From Sipunculus nudus (Eukaryota > Annelida > Sipuncula > Golfingiida > Sipunculidae): 64,000 nucleotides of DNA. The translations under genes were made by a program, and so were the position numbers. Shown piece by piece: positions 1 through 13,389 of the stretch (the stretch's first letter is position 1; each line of letters starts with the position of its first letter). The notes below the pieces were generated by a model. The model was given only the letters and a program-made list of their open reading frames with translations. It ran no database searches and was not told where the DNA came from. The stretch covers positions 96,618,723-96,682,722 of the forward strand of contig CM049309.1 in assembly GCA_026874595.1 (NCBI GenBank), read 5' to 3'.

Positions 1-1340
1 TCTGGATATAAAAGTTGATTCATAATTCTCAATTGCATCATCATAAATCCAATTTTGTCAGATAACACCACATCATGCATACAAATGTTTATTAATTTTT
101 TACCACAAAACTATATCTTTTATATCTGCAAAACAATAAATATCTAAAAAAAAATACTTGATTTAGATTTCTCAATTTTATTTTTAATTGTGTCTTAATT
201 TATCCATAATGTGCTTCATATTTTATAATAATTTAAGCATACTGATGGGTTCCATCATGATTGGTAAAATCATTTAAAAGAAAAATTTCTTTAAAAATGC
301 TACATTACACAACATTGCATCTTGAATTACTTTTTCTAGGAAAGTTTTTGCATATCAGAGTGGAAACAGCATTACAATTAAGGAGATACAGTGAACACTT
401 GGTGGGTTGGGTTTGCGGGGGGGGGGGGGGGGGGGGGGGGGGTGATTGGGGTGGTGATATGAGAATAACTGTACACCTGTCACAGCAGGGGATCTCCCCC
501 AGTGACTGTAACAAATCAGAAACCCTGGCATAGCTGACTTCAAGTGACCTGGAGTGGGACCCTGCATCTGTAATCTGTAATCAAAACAAATGACTACAAT
601 AGAGCCTCAAGATAAAAATCAATAACTAGCTTAATTTTCCAGCTTTTACTTCCAAATTTCAGATTTAAACAAATAAAATATTTATATTTACATGGTGTGA
701 AAATTAAATCAATGGTACTTACAGGAAAAAAACGTGCCATGGTCAAAGTTGGGCAAAATTTAAGGTACTGATTTTATTTTTATGCTAATTACTTAAAAAA
801 TTTACAAAATTCAGATCTAATTTTGGGTAAACAATTGAATCTTAATTAAACATAGTTATATACTTGGGAAAATAGACTCTAGTTTCAAAATTTTTCATGT
901 TAAGTGAGTAAATATTTTTCCTGATTTTTTACAAAGTCCATTATGTTTGGGCCCATAACTTAAAGAATTTATACTTAACAGACTTAATTTCTGGCATGTA
1001 CATAGAAACAATATAGAAGAATATTTATGGTAAATATGAGGAAAAACAGATGAGTGGTTTTGATATTAGGCAGTCCTGAAGTGTGAAAATAGGATTTTAA
1101 TAAAAAATTGAGGTTTTTCCTTAATTTCTCAAAGGAACGAAGTTGCAAAGATCCAGTTTTCGGCTTGGTAGGAGATCTTGGGGACATCTAACATTATGCT
1201 GAATTTTGGATTCCTAGGTCTTACGGTTTCAAAACGTGCCACATCTACGGACAGACGGACGGACGGACGGACAGACGGACAGCTACGGACAATGGACCAC
1301 GACTATAGCTCAGATGACTTATAGTCAGCTGAGCTAAAAA
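1..1340 (+). repeat. Interspersed repeat, '...GCTGAGCTAAAAA' family, copy 1
   Basis: Direct repeat of 46604-47925 and 61007-62358, starting at the same ATATAAAAGTTGATTCATAA segment. It contains a 26-nt poly-G run (417-442) and ends with GACGGACGG units followed by tagctcagatgacttatagt and cagctgagctaaaaa. The left part is cut by the window edge. No coding sequence; superfamily unknown. Comparable tails are common in molluscan genomes as I recall them. Confidence 0.85.
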
Positions 1341-1869
1341 TTTAACAGATTTTAATCTAATTTTTGGTATACAATTAAATTTTGATTAGTTAAAGTTGTA
1401 TTACTGGAAAAAAGTCCCTACCTTTAATACTTTTGGTCTTAAGTGACCAAATATCTTCCTGATTTTTTTACAAAGTCGATTATGTTTGGGCCCACAACTT
1501 TTTTAAATTATATAATTCTGACTAAATATCTGGCATGTACATAGGAACTATATAGAGGAATATTTATGGTAAATATGAAGAAAACCAGATGAGTTGTTTT
1601 GATATTAGGCAGTCCTGAAGTGTGAAAATAGATTTCTAATAAAAAAATTTAGGTTTTTTCTTAATATCTCGAAGGAACTAAGTCCTATAGACCCAATTTT
1701 CGGCATGGTAGGAGATTTTGGGGACATTTAACTGTATGCCGAATTTCAGATTCGTAGGTCCAACGGTGTGGAAACGTGCCAGTCTTACGGACGGACATCC
1801 GGACAGACGGACGACAGACAATGGACTACGACTATAGCTCAGATGACTTATAGTCAGCTGAGCTAAAAA
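1341..1869 (+). repeat. Partial second copy of the same family
   Basis: Restarts at tttaacagattttaatctaa and runs to another ...cagctgagctaaaaa terminus, so two 3' parts lie head to tail. It diverges from copy 1 but keeps the TATGTTTGGGCCCA and GACGGAC landmarks. Confidence 0.8.
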
Positions 1870-3398
1870 AATCCAGTAGGGAGGGATATATCTTTTTTTT
1901 ATATTTAAGATAGTATAAACGATAGTTTGTTTGTGCTTGTGAATTTTAGAACCTGAGAACGTATTTAACATTAAAATAATTAAAAGATTCGTGGGATAAA
2001 AATTTATTCACTAATCAGTTGGTCCACAAAATTCACCAAGGCTTCCCTTTGCTGGTTGCTGCGTTATTTCCTCCTTAATATTTGAGTGCATTATCGGAAC
2101 AGTTGCAAAGATGATATCGTCATAATCTATAAATGCGTCATGTCGCTTCACAGTGACATTTCATCGAAAATATAGTCAACATGAAAGCGGATATCGCCGT
2201 GTTGGCAGCGACTTGCAGCTGATCCAGCCCTCTGAACAAAGTGGGTACTCTCGGACATTTTTTTTATCTACTTTCGCAACATTTGCATAAAAAAGCACTA
2301 TTTACACGGGTTTTATAATGCAGTTCTTACGGAATCACCGCATGTTTTCTATTTTTGCAATCGCAAGTCTAATGCCTGCATAGTTCCATTCCATTCACCC
2401 AGATTTATTTAATTGTCATGTGTGGATATTTTACTGCAAAAACTCCCCTGAGTGATTAAAGGCCACTGATCAGCTGTACAAACAGAAGAGGCTGGATGAG
2501 TCTAAGCGGTCAGACATTCAAAGGGAGAAGTTTGGAAAATCTAGCTGGGTCAAACGTGCATGCTTTTCAGAAATGGCACCAGTGCTGTGCTTGCGTCCGC
2601 AATTCGTAAAACAAAGAGTGCAAATTTTCCAGTGATAATAAAATGGTAAATACACCTTTCACAAAAGAGGTTACTAACTTCCACCTGAATTTTCAGTCAT
2701 TGCATGAACCATGAACTTATGACCCTGCCACCCATACTTTAAATGAACTGTCTTGAAGGTTTTGTGAAGTCTGGACCACTTTTCACGATTTGGGCGATCA
2801 CATTCCAAGGTCAAGATGACCCCAGACAAGATGAGATGGAATAAAATATCAGCACAATTGATTGAATCCAACATTTTTTTAAGGGGACAAATAATTATTA
2901 GGCCTACATTTAACACGTGTATGTTATTGTAAACAAGCTCCTGTGCCGAATCTTTGCTTGAAGTGGGTTGTATCAAGGTCAAACCTGCCTCAAACTAGCC
3001 CTAATATGTGCACGACCTATCAACTATGCGGTCCCTGAAACAACCAAGCGTATGCAAACAAGCACTTGTCTGACTTGGGTCACAGAAACGGACGATCATG
3101 TCATGACCTTAATATATATGCAGGCTGATGTCAGCTGCCAGGGTGCAGAAAGCGTGTTAAAACAAACAAGAGCTCATGGGATTTTGACGCAATTTAAACT
3201 TAGAACTGTTGATATTCAGTCTTCATCCGGCACATGGTCATAAATTTGCTGTTGCGCTCAGGAAAAATCAGCGTAGCGGCCCTAATCACAGCATCATCTT
3301 AACACATAACAGCCCAATACACTGAAATGACCTGGCAAGAACCCTGATATATACACATATATATGTATAAATCACATTCAGTTGAGGAGTTTGGAACT
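1870..3398. other. Intron 4 of POLR2E, no gene recognised
   Basis: No conserved exon of POLR2E is seen here. A short open stretch at 2454-2639 (plus strand; contains LYKQKRLDESKRSDIQREKF) has no start codon or clear splice sites and is not recognised. The remainder shows no repeats that I can place. Confidence 0.4.
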
Positions 3399-4037
3399 AC
3401 TAGAAAAGCTATCAAGGAGTAATCATTCAATATCAGAAGCAGTCTATTAGAAAGGCACTATCAAGGAGTAATCATTCAATATCAGAAGCAGTCTATTAGA
3501 AAGGCACTATCAAGGAGACAAACATTCAATATCAGAGGCAGTCTATTAGAAAGGCACTATCAAGGAGTAATCATTCAATATCAGAGGCAGTCTATTAGAA
3601 AGGCACTATCAAGGAGTAATCATTCAATATCAGAAGCAGTCTATTAGAAAGGCACTATCAAGGAGTAATCATTCAATATCAGAGGCAGTCTATTAGAAAG
3701 GCACTATCAGGGAGTAATCATTCAATATCAGAGGCAGTCTATTAGAAAGGCACTATCAAGGAGTAATCATTCAATATCAGAGGCAGTCTATTAGAAAGGC
3801 ACTATCAAGGAGTAATCATTCAATATCAGAGGCAGTCTATTAGGAAGGCACTATCAAGGAGTAATCATTCAATATCAGAAGCAGTCTATTAGAAAGGCAC
3901 TATCAAGGAGACAAACATTCAATATCAGAAGCAGTCTATTAGAAAGGCACTATCAAGGAGTAATCATTCAATATCAGAGGCAGTCTATTAGAAAGGCACT
4001 ATCAAGGAGTAATCATTCAATATCAGAGGCAGTCTAT
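3399..4037. repeat. 49-bp tandem array in POLR2E intron 4 (~13 units)
   Basis: Units beginning actatcaaggagtaatcatt repeat every 49 bp. Two units share a variant (gagacaaacattc for gagtaatcattc), and GAGG/GAAG alternate at one position, indicating amplification of variant blocks. It lies about 340 nt downstream of the exon 4 donor in transcription order. No coding potential. Confidence 0.93.
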
Positions 4038-4159
4038 ACACTATTAACATTTTGGCTTTCAAACCACGGTACTGTATGTCTCCCCATAGTTACATAAAAG
4101 TCTTTATGGTCGTTACGGTCTGGAATAAAGTTTTCATATGTATGAATACATATGTATGA

Positions 4160-4162
<3 letters not shown>

Positions 4163-4208
<46 letters not shown>
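4163..4208. repeat. (TA)n microsatellite
   Basis: A run of about 22 TA dinucleotides between the 49-bp array and POLR2E exon 4. Open frames across it are an artefact of the repeat. Confidence 0.95.
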
Positions 4209-4213
<5 letters not shown>

Positions 4214-4380
4214 GTTTTTTTGCATACAAAAATGGTAAATTTCATTGAGTCGTTAAACAGGCCACTACAGTTGTGAGGAAACTTTTCAGAATTCCTGTTG
4301 CCATGTCTTTGAGATTTCTATAGTAAATGTCTCTAGATCTGAGAGTTACTGTATGTGCATTCAAAGTGATTCAAGCTTAC

Positions 4381-4601
4381 TGTGTGTTCTGTAATGTTGA
4401 CAAGAAGCTCAGCTTCAAGGAACTGTTCAAGGATGTACTTGGGAGCCATCTCGACTAAGGACTGTTTAGCGGATGGCGTCATTCCGGTCTGTACGACGAT
4501 AATGGCCCGGGAGATATGTTCTTCTTGCATACGGGTACAGTATGTTTTTATGGTCTTGATCCCAACCTTAGGCTCCTCAGGAAAAAACACAAACATCTGA
4601 T
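4381..4601 (-). CDS. POLR2E: POLR2E exon 4 (residues 70-143)
   Basis: A 221-nt exon encoding the RPB5 block [20 protein letters not shown], then [20 protein letters not shown] and ending NITEHT. These are among the most conserved stretches of the family, covering the end of the jaw domain and the linker to the C-terminal assembly domain that resembles archaeal RpoH. The acceptor is tttgtttccag and the donor is ACACACA followed by GTAAGC. Intron 3 is only 218 nt. No exon 5 is recognisable between here and position 1, so intron 4 exceeds 4.3 kb and the remaining ~67 residues are off the window. Confidence 0.95.
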
Positions 4602-4814
4602 CTGGAAACAAATGATGATTAAATGACAAACTGATCAATTAACAGAGATGTACGAGTAAATGATGCGCATAATTCCAAATTTTAAATTCAAACAAAATTT
4701 TTTTTTCTAATTGCACTGCATGGCGAAGCATGTCTTTCAATCAATATTTGTTTGTTTTTCTTTTAAATGCCTGATTAAATATGCAGCATATTGAAAAAAG
4801 GTAAATAACCATTA

Positions 4815-6055
<1,241 letters not shown>

Positions 6056-6525
6056 AGTTTGAGGCCACTCTCATCGGAAAGGTCATGACCCTAATTTAAA
6101 TATAATATAATATCATCCCATAACCCATGTCTATGTATATGCATAATATGAAAGAAATTTGTCCATTAATTTTTTACTTATAATGCTCACAGTACTGTTT
6201 AGTGGCAATGATGGGGTATAAACCCCACAAATACAAGAAAAGGATAATAGGTGGTTCCACCAGATCCTTGTACATGACAACACTATCCAAGATCTTCAGT
6301 CAAGTTGATTTTTGGATCAATCCATGCAAGATTTCTTGAGAAATTTAATTCGAGTGATTTTCCCCCAAAATAGACTTATTCAAGGTCAAGGTCACTCTCC
6401 TAGTAAATGCCATGACCCTATTTTAAATAGGCTTCGTCCCCTAGCCAATATCTATGCACATGATAAGTTTGGTAAAGATCAGTGAAATATTTTTTGAGTT
6501 ATTGCGTCCAATAATACATGTTAAA
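6056..6525 (+). repeat. Dispersed repeat, copy of 51726-52190
   Basis: From 'gaggccactctcat' through 'catgcaagatttcttgag' this matches 51726-52190 in order and orientation, including the ggtcaaggtcactctcct segment. In the other locus it follows directly after the TGACCT satellite; here it follows the 43-bp array. Confidence 0.75.
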
Positions 6526-8340
6526 ACAATTTAACAAGGCCTACAGCCTAATGCAAACCTGTGCATTGGGAAATACACCAGGTATAATGCTTCAAAGCTG
6601 GACCATTACTTCTCATGTATATGAACAATGCAAGTATTAAACATTTTGAATAAGAAACAATTACACAAACATCACTGCTGAAATTCTGGCATGGGTGCAC
6701 CCAACATAAAAATGATTGTAGCTTGCAGAGGTATATACATATGCCCAATTTCAGACTGATATATCAAACCCCTCCTGAAAATAAGCAGGGACACACACTG
6801 TGCAAAAATTATTGCAAGTGGCACCACCAGTCTTGTATATGACAAAGCTATTCGATATGTATATATATGCCCAATTTCAGGCTGATATATCAAATTCCTC
6901 TGTAGAAATAAGCAGGCATATACACTGTGCAAAAGTCATTGTAGGTGGTGACACCTATCTTTTGGGCGAGAAAGCCATCAAAGACACATAGACTGGTCAA
7001 AATATTAGGCCAATACATCAAACTTACCTTGAGTCTGATGCATGGGGCTGTTGCCCCGAGTGAACTGTGACAAATTGATTGCTCAGGCTACTGCACTTAG
7101 TGAACTCATGACCTGCACCTGGCTAGACTGAGTAATCTTTTGACCTGTACCTGGCTGCACCAAGTTAACTCTTGACCTGTTGCATAATCTGACATGGGTA
7201 ACAGAGACCTAATTTCTGGTTTCCATGGAGACTTTTCATAGGTCTCTCAGTGTATTGAGAATGAAGATTCTAGGTCCAGTCGTTACGATTTGTGCCATGC
7301 TAACAGATGACAGCATCCTTAAAGGTCTCAAAAATAGAGGAAGAAATCGTAAAAAAATCAAACAATATAGGTGGCGCCACCAGTCTGCAGGAACTGATGG
7401 AACATCTCATAATCAATTTGTATGCCAAAAATCATGACCATCCTGTGAAATAAGCAGGGACATACACTGTGCAAAAATTATTGTAGGTGGCGCCACCAGT
7501 CTTGTACACTATAAAGCTACCCGATATGTATAAACATACCCAATTTTAGGCTGATGTGTCAAATTCCTCTGTAGAAATAAGCAGGCGCATACACTGCAAA
7601 AGTCAATGTAGGTGGCACCACCTGTCTTGTAAATGAGAATACCATCATAAACGCATAGACAGGTTTCAGTCCAATACATCAAACTTCCCCAGAGTTTGAT
7701 GCACTTGGCTGACAAGGCTTAGGTGAGTAAGGCAGTTGCCCCCGAGTGACCTGTGACAAATTGCTGCCTCAAGCTACTGAGTGAACTCTTGACCTGCACC
7801 TGGCTAGACTGAGTGATCTTTTGACCTGTACCTGGCTGCACTGAGTGAACTCTTGACCTGTTGCATAATCTGACACAGTTGGCAGACTGCCAAAGCTTTA
7901 AATAGATTCAGGCTGAACTTTGGTGCCAAATTTGATGCAGAGAGCAGTCTGCCAAAGCTATAAATAGAATGCAGCTACTGCACTGAGTGAACTCTTGACC
8001 TGCACCTGGCTAGACTGAGTGAACTTTTGACCTGTACCTGGCTGCACTGAGTGAACTCTTGACCTGTTGCATAATCTGACACAGTTTGCAGTCTGCCAAA
8101 GCTATTAATAGATTCAGGCTGAACTTTGGTGCCAAATATGATGCAGTGAGCAGTCTGCCAAAGGTATAAATAGAATGCAGCTACTGCACTGAGTGAACTC
8201 ATGATCTATACCTGGCTGCAGTTCTTCCAATCCTGGCACTGTGCCAAAACTATTTATAGAGCTGACATCATCTTGGCTAATGGCCAACATCAAGGCACTT
8301 ACAATCTGCCAATGGTAAACCACATGCTGCCATCTGTACA
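6526..8340. repeat. Degenerate duplicated blocks with GGTGGCGCCACC
   Basis: Two kinds of duplication. The block around 6780-6990 (AAATAAGCAGG... GGTGGYRCCACC... CAATTTCAGGCTGATATATC) recurs at 7440-7640. The block 'gacctgcacctggctagactgag' recurs at 7105, 7793 and about 7999, followed by 'cagtctgccaaagctataaatag' duplicates to 8340. The palindrome GGTGGCGCCACC appears near 7370 and 7487. No gene seen. Confidence 0.7.
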
Positions 8341-9943
8341 CAAAAGTGGTCCCTACTTGAAATACCTTTGAAATTTATTTTCCCAAAACAAAATGCTTTT
8401 TAGCTGACTTTTTATAAAAAAGAAATCAGGAATATATGTAAAATTATTACGGATGCATACTGAGTGCAAAATTAAAATACAGATATATATCACTGATGAC
8501 AAATTCTTGAATTAAGTTGACTAGGGATACCAATCATTTATAATCCACGTGTCTTTATATAGCCACAGAGAGCTGAATATCCATGATTGGTATGATGAAT
8601 AACTTAAAACATAAATCTAAATTTTTTAAAAGCTTTTAAAAAAACTTTCTTGTCAATATTAACCAAAGATAACCTGAAATCTAAATGTCTAGTGGCATGA
8701 TGTAATAGATGCTGATAAACTGGTGCCGGGCCAGATGTACCAGCATAACACAGCTAACATATATGGTAAGATGACTCAATTCAATCTCCATAATTCAGCC
8801 AAAAATAAATCATGTGGAACCATTAATGACAATTATTATAAGAATTATTGTAGGGATTATTCTTGTAAAATATTTAACAAACTGGCTTCAGAGGCATCAG
8901 TCGAAAAACGTTTTGCAAGTTTATAACTCATATAGGAAGATACTGCAAACTGGCTAAGTTCAGCTCCCCATAACTCAGCCAAAAAGCACTGAACCAAACC
9001 ATTTGAACAAACTTGAATTATCAACATCTGAGGATAATTAATGTGTGAGATTTAAGAATTTGGCCCAGTGGTTTTTGAGAAGAAGATCTTTGTAGCCACT
9101 GAGCTAAAATGGGCTGTTATGGCATATGACTAAATTCAGCTTCCCATAACTTAGCCAAAGTCACTGAAAAGAGACCATTTGAACAAACTTCAGAAAGCAC
9201 TACCCTAGGACCATTTCTGTGCGATATTAAACATTTTGGCCATATGGTTTCAGAGAAGAAGTTTTTTGTAGCCTTCAATGTGATACAGGCACTAATGACC
9301 CTGTACAAAAAAGGCCAATGCAGGTGGCGCCACCAATACCTCAATTTCTGATATGACCTATGTGACCAACATTGGCATAAAATTTGGTGATGATAGCTCC
9401 AGCTGTTTCTGAGATTTAAATTTTAACATGCTTTTTTGCACATTTAACAAAGTTCAACCTCCTGTAACTCGACCAAAAATCTCCAAACTGGAACCATTCG
9501 AACAAACTTGAGAAAGATTGTTCCAGAGATCATTTCTGTGAAATATTGGACAATTTGGCTGGACAGTTTCGGAGAAGAAGATTTTTAAAGCTGTTTTAGC
9601 TTTTTCCCTATAAAACCTAAGAAAATGCAGTTAGAAAAAAAATAAACAAAATCTGATATAGTTTTTTGGATGATTGATTATTTGCAAAAAAATTGGTGAT
9701 GCTAGCTCCTGCCATTTTTGAGATAGCCACACCATTGCATAAGCTCACAGGTTCGCTAAAAATTTGAATAAGGAAAACTAGTATTCTTGTAATTATATGT
9801 TTCATCTGTATGCTGTCTTAAAATTTAATAAAAAATATACATAACCAAACTACTAACGACAAGACCCAACAACATGCTTTATTAAGTGCCAACACCATTT
9901 AATCTATCACAGTTACTTCTTTATCTATGACCGGGTACTTTAC
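8341..9943. repeat. Rest of intron 2; decayed duplicated blocks
   Basis: Three diverged copies of a segment starting 'caactggctaagttcagctcc(cc)ataactcagccaaa' lie around 8765, 8945 and 9125, with a related one at 9445. GGTGGCGCCACC occurs at 9323. No exon between exon 3 and exon 2 is expected or seen. Confidence 0.55.
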
Positions 9944-10032
9944 CTTGGTTTATCACCAAACTGTTCCTTGAATTGATCCAGAGTCTGATCCAACTCATCC
10001 TGTGTCACCAGGTACCCTCTGTCATGGCAGAG
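9944..10032 (-). CDS. POLR2E: POLR2E exon 2 (residues 20-49), template of a tandem array
   Basis: Encodes [20 protein letters not shown] and on to GDKP, a near-perfect match to the RPB5 jaw domain. The acceptor is tattgtttcag and the donor is CCAAG followed by GTAAAG. The exon ends in phase 2; its final AG joins T from exon 3 to make serine. The first 72 nt of the exon plus the last 28 nt of intron 1 form one 100-bp unit that is repeated ten more times immediately upstream in transcription order (10061-11060). Only this copy has the 17-nt 3' end and the donor, so it is the functional exon. Reading through from any upstream copy hits TGA in the next unit. Confidence 0.94.
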
Positions 10033-11060
10033 CTGAAACAATAATAAAATAATGTTCAAACTTTTCCTTGAATTGATCTAGGGACTGATCCAACTCATCC
10101 TGTGTCACCAGGTACCCTCTGTCATGGCAGAGCTGAAACAATAACAAAATAATGTTCAAACTGTTCCTTAAATTGATCCAGAGACTGATCGAACTCATCC
10201 TGTTTCAACAGGTACCCTCTGTCATGGCAGAGCTGAAAAAATAACAAAATAATGTTCAAACTTTTCCTTGAATTGATCCAGAGACTGATCGAACTCATCC
10301 TGTGTCACCAGGTACCCTCTGTCATGGCAGAGCTGAAACAATAACAAAAAAATGTTCAAACTTTTCCTTGAATTGATCTAGAGACTGATCCAACTCATCC
10401 TGTGTCACCAGGTACCCTCTGTCCTGGCAGAGCTGAAACAATAACAAAATAATGTTCAAACTGTTCCTTAAATTGATCTAGAGACTGATCGAACTCATCC
10501 TGTGTCACCAGGTACCCTCTGTCATGGCAGAGCTGAAACAATAACAAAATAATGTTCAAACTTTTCCTTGAATTGATCTAGAGACTGATCCAACTCATCC
10601 TGTGTCACCAGATACCCTCTGTCATGGCAGAGCTGAAACAATAACAAAATAATGTTCAAACTTTTCCTTGAATTGATCTAGAGACTGATCCAACGCATCC
10701 TGTGTCACCAGGTACCCTCTGTCATGCCAGAGCTGAAACAATAACAAAAAAATGTTCAAACTTTTCCTTGAATTGATCTAGAGACTGATCCAACTCATCC
10801 TGTGTCACCCAGTACCCTCTGTCATGGCAGAGCTGAAACAATAACAAAATAATGTTCAAACTTTTCCTTGAATTGATCCAGAGACTGATCGAACTCATCC
10901 TGTTTCAACAGGTACCCTCTGTCATGGCAGAGCTGAAACAATAACAAAATAATGTTCAAACTTTTCCTTGAATCTATCAAGAGACTGATCCAACTCATCC
11001 TGTGTCACCAGGTACTCTCTGTCATGGCAGAGCTGAAACAATAACAAAATAATGTTCAAA
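9961..11060. repeat. POLR2E: 100-bp tandem array of POLR2E exon 2 plus acceptor (11 units)
   Basis: Eleven units with an exact 100-bp period; the marker gactgatc falls at 9983, 10083 and so on to 10983. Each unit is 72 nt of exon 2 plus the 28-nt intron tail with its acceptor. Units carry scattered substitutions but no net indel. The unit nearest the gene's 3' side is the real exon 2; the ten others lack a donor and are pseudo-exons. The array stops abruptly at 11060, where the Gypsy sequence begins. Confidence 0.95.
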
Positions 11061-11061
11061 C

Positions 11062-11521
11062 ACAGGGACACAGGGAAACTTTTTATCCGTCAAATAGGCC
11101 TGAAACAGAATATAGGTACAGGTATGAGTATACCAAGCAAGGTGAGCCAATATGTGCTAGGTGTCGTCAAGTTGGACATATACAGGTAGGCTGTAGGGTT
11201 ATTCTAGACCATAAAGACGCTTGTTAAACCACGTTGAGGACCCAACAGCAAGATCAAAGCCGGTAGGTCCACTTGACACGTCACTAGTAGGTAGGCCTAA
11301 TGAAGCAGAGGTTTTAGTCAATGGGTCACATTGCACTGCTTTATTGGATACTGGCTCGACTGTGTCGACTCTTACAGACACATACTTTGAACACGAACTG
11401 TCAAATACTAGACAAATTAGACCTCTGACAGACATTTTACATATTGAGGCCGCAAGTGGACACAACATACCATATAAAGGCTATGTTGAATTAGAAATTT
11501 GTGTACGGGACTTAAGCAAAG
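11062..11521 (+). pseudogene. Gypsy 1 gag zinc knuckle and protease N-terminal half
   Basis: The knuckle reads CARCRQVGHIQVGC, a CCHC box with spacing C-x2-C-x4-H-x4-C (11153-11194). A frameshift and stop follow near 11222. The next frame carries VNGSHCTALLDTGSTVS, the retropepsin active-site D-T-G. The frame is then cut by the DNA transposon at 11522. Removing that element and keeping one TATA restores an open frame into 15280, direct evidence that the two halves are one gene. Confidence 0.85.
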
Positions 11522-11716
11522 TATAGGGGACTGCATCGTGACGTCACAGACCACGTGATTTAGCAGCACGTGCAGTGCTGGTAGGCAAAACACTTAGGGA
11601 TGTTGACTGTCTCAGTTGCACTCCTTCCTCAGTGGGCTTGTTCTGTGTTCTATTTTGTTTGCATTCTACATTAAATATGTCAGTCTTATAACATTAATTG
11701 CATGATAATTTACCAA

Positions 11717-11863
11717 TGAGCTGTACAGCTGTTGGATTTTCCAATCCGCAGCAAACGGGACTTTGTCCAAGCTTCTATACGCTGCCTGCTGGGTCTATAA
11801 TTACAAAGGGCCACATAGATCCACCTGCAGACATGCACTTAGTAAAGCCTCAATTTTCTTAAT
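11717..11863 (+). pseudogene. Possible THAP-domain start of a lost transposase
   Basis: ATG-initiated frame MSCTAVGFSNPQQTGLCPSF then YTLPAGSI, ending at a stop after about 48 codons. The spacing C-x-A-x-G-x-x-N followed by S-F-Y-x-L-P resembles the start of THAP zinc-finger domains (C-x-A-x-G-C-x-N ... S-F-x-x-F-P), with Phe where the second zinc cysteine should be. THAP domains head several transposase families and host proteins. Weak, and based on the motif only. Confidence 0.35.
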
Positions 11864-12656
11864 TGACCCTAAACATGCTTCATTAGAGAATCACTAGTTT
11901 ATTGCCTCATATCCTGTGACTGATTTCTTTTTGCTACACCACATGGAGAATGATCAAGCTGATACAGGTGCTGTAAAGTGTAATGACAGTTCCATATTTT
12001 CACCCCTTTGTAGCCACATTGTCAGCCTTCTGTCAAAAGTTTCAAAGTGCCCCTGCATAACTCTTAATATAGTACCAAGTTATTACTGCCAAGCAGGCTG
12101 CAAACCAATGATAGTTAATGTGTTAACGTATATAAAGTTATATTCATTAAGGATAATATTTTTTTAATCTTTTCTTAACTACATGAACCACCCTTCTATA
12201 TACTCATACTCTGAGAGCTTATATGTTCAGTCACAAAGCACATTTAATGTTAACAATTTGAAATATGCAATCAAAGTCTTCTAATACTTGCACTGATAAC
12301 AACAAAAATCATTTCTGTTAATTAGGAAATCATTTTAACAGCTTGCCTTCAACAGGCTCTTTTCACCCGGATGACAGGGAAATATATGATGGCTTTGTAG
12401 CGTCATGGTTCATTATCTGGTTCATTAGTTTTAGTATTATTAGAATTGATTTATATAGAAAGAAAGTTGATGTTAACTGTTTATGTAAGATTGATATTTC
12501 TCAGCCATTAAGTGTTAAAGAGATTTCATCTCAACAGAACCCTAAAAATAATGCTTAAATTTTTTTTTTTATTTTACTTAACATGTATGCCAATAATTGA
12601 AGAAAATTATTTTTTTACATTTCATATTTGAATATAAAATAAATGAATAATTTTAA

Positions 12657-12960
12657 AAGTTATAATTACCATCCCAATACAAAAACTGGGGTGGGGTGTT
12701 TCACCTACATTTTTCACATTTCAAATTCAGACATTACTTTTTTATTAAGATAAATATTGTTTTTTTGTTTTCATATTTAAATATTAATACTTTTATTTTT
12801 ATATTAAAATAAAAAAAAAATCATAATTTTATTTTAAAAAGTTATAATTACCATCTCAATACAGATACTGGGTTGGGGGTGTTTCACCTACATTTTTCAC
12901 ATTTCAAATTCAAACATTATTACTTTTTTATTAGGGATAAATATTGTATTTTTGTTTCAT
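12657..12960. repeat. Tandem duplication inside the DNA transposon
   Basis: The block 'agttataattaccat(c)ccaatac ... ggtgtttcacctacattttt' occurs at 12657 and again at 12838, a ~181-bp direct duplication in very AT-rich sequence. Confidence 0.8.
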
Positions 12961-13389
12961 ATATAAATATAACTACTTTTATTTATTTTTTTATTTTTTA
13001 TATATTTTTATTACTTATAATTATTTTTACACTTCATATTTAAATGAGATAGAAAACTGAAATTTAGAAAGTCATTATCTGTTAAAAAAGTCTGTCACTT
13101 ATAGGTTTATATTTATTTATATATTATATATATAACTATTTTTTAAGGAATTATATAAAACAAATTATTCTTAAATCTAGATATCGTCAAACTTGGTTAG
13201 AAAACTCAAAGAGTGCATATATTATTCCCAGCTTTCAGAATATGTATATTAAAGGAGTCCCAGAACAGTAGTTTTGAAATCAATAATGAACTAGAATACG
13301 GGTAGTCGACAAGCGACTACGTGTATCCGCCTAAATCAGAGTGGAACGGGTGAAGTGAGGCATGGATTAAGTGGCAAGGGGAAATAGAG

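Noticed and set aside
1253-1275. GACGGACGG tract as a telomere- or centromere-type repeat
   Set aside because: Only a few units, always near the 3' end of the same interspersed repeat.
2674-3243. Possible POLR2E exon 5 or overlapping ORFs
   Set aside because: No match to the expected continuation of RPB5 on the minus strand; the frames look random.
4164-4225. Ile/Tyr-rich open frame
   Set aside because: It is translation of a (TA)n microsatellite; the same applies at 45281, 54480 and 63840.
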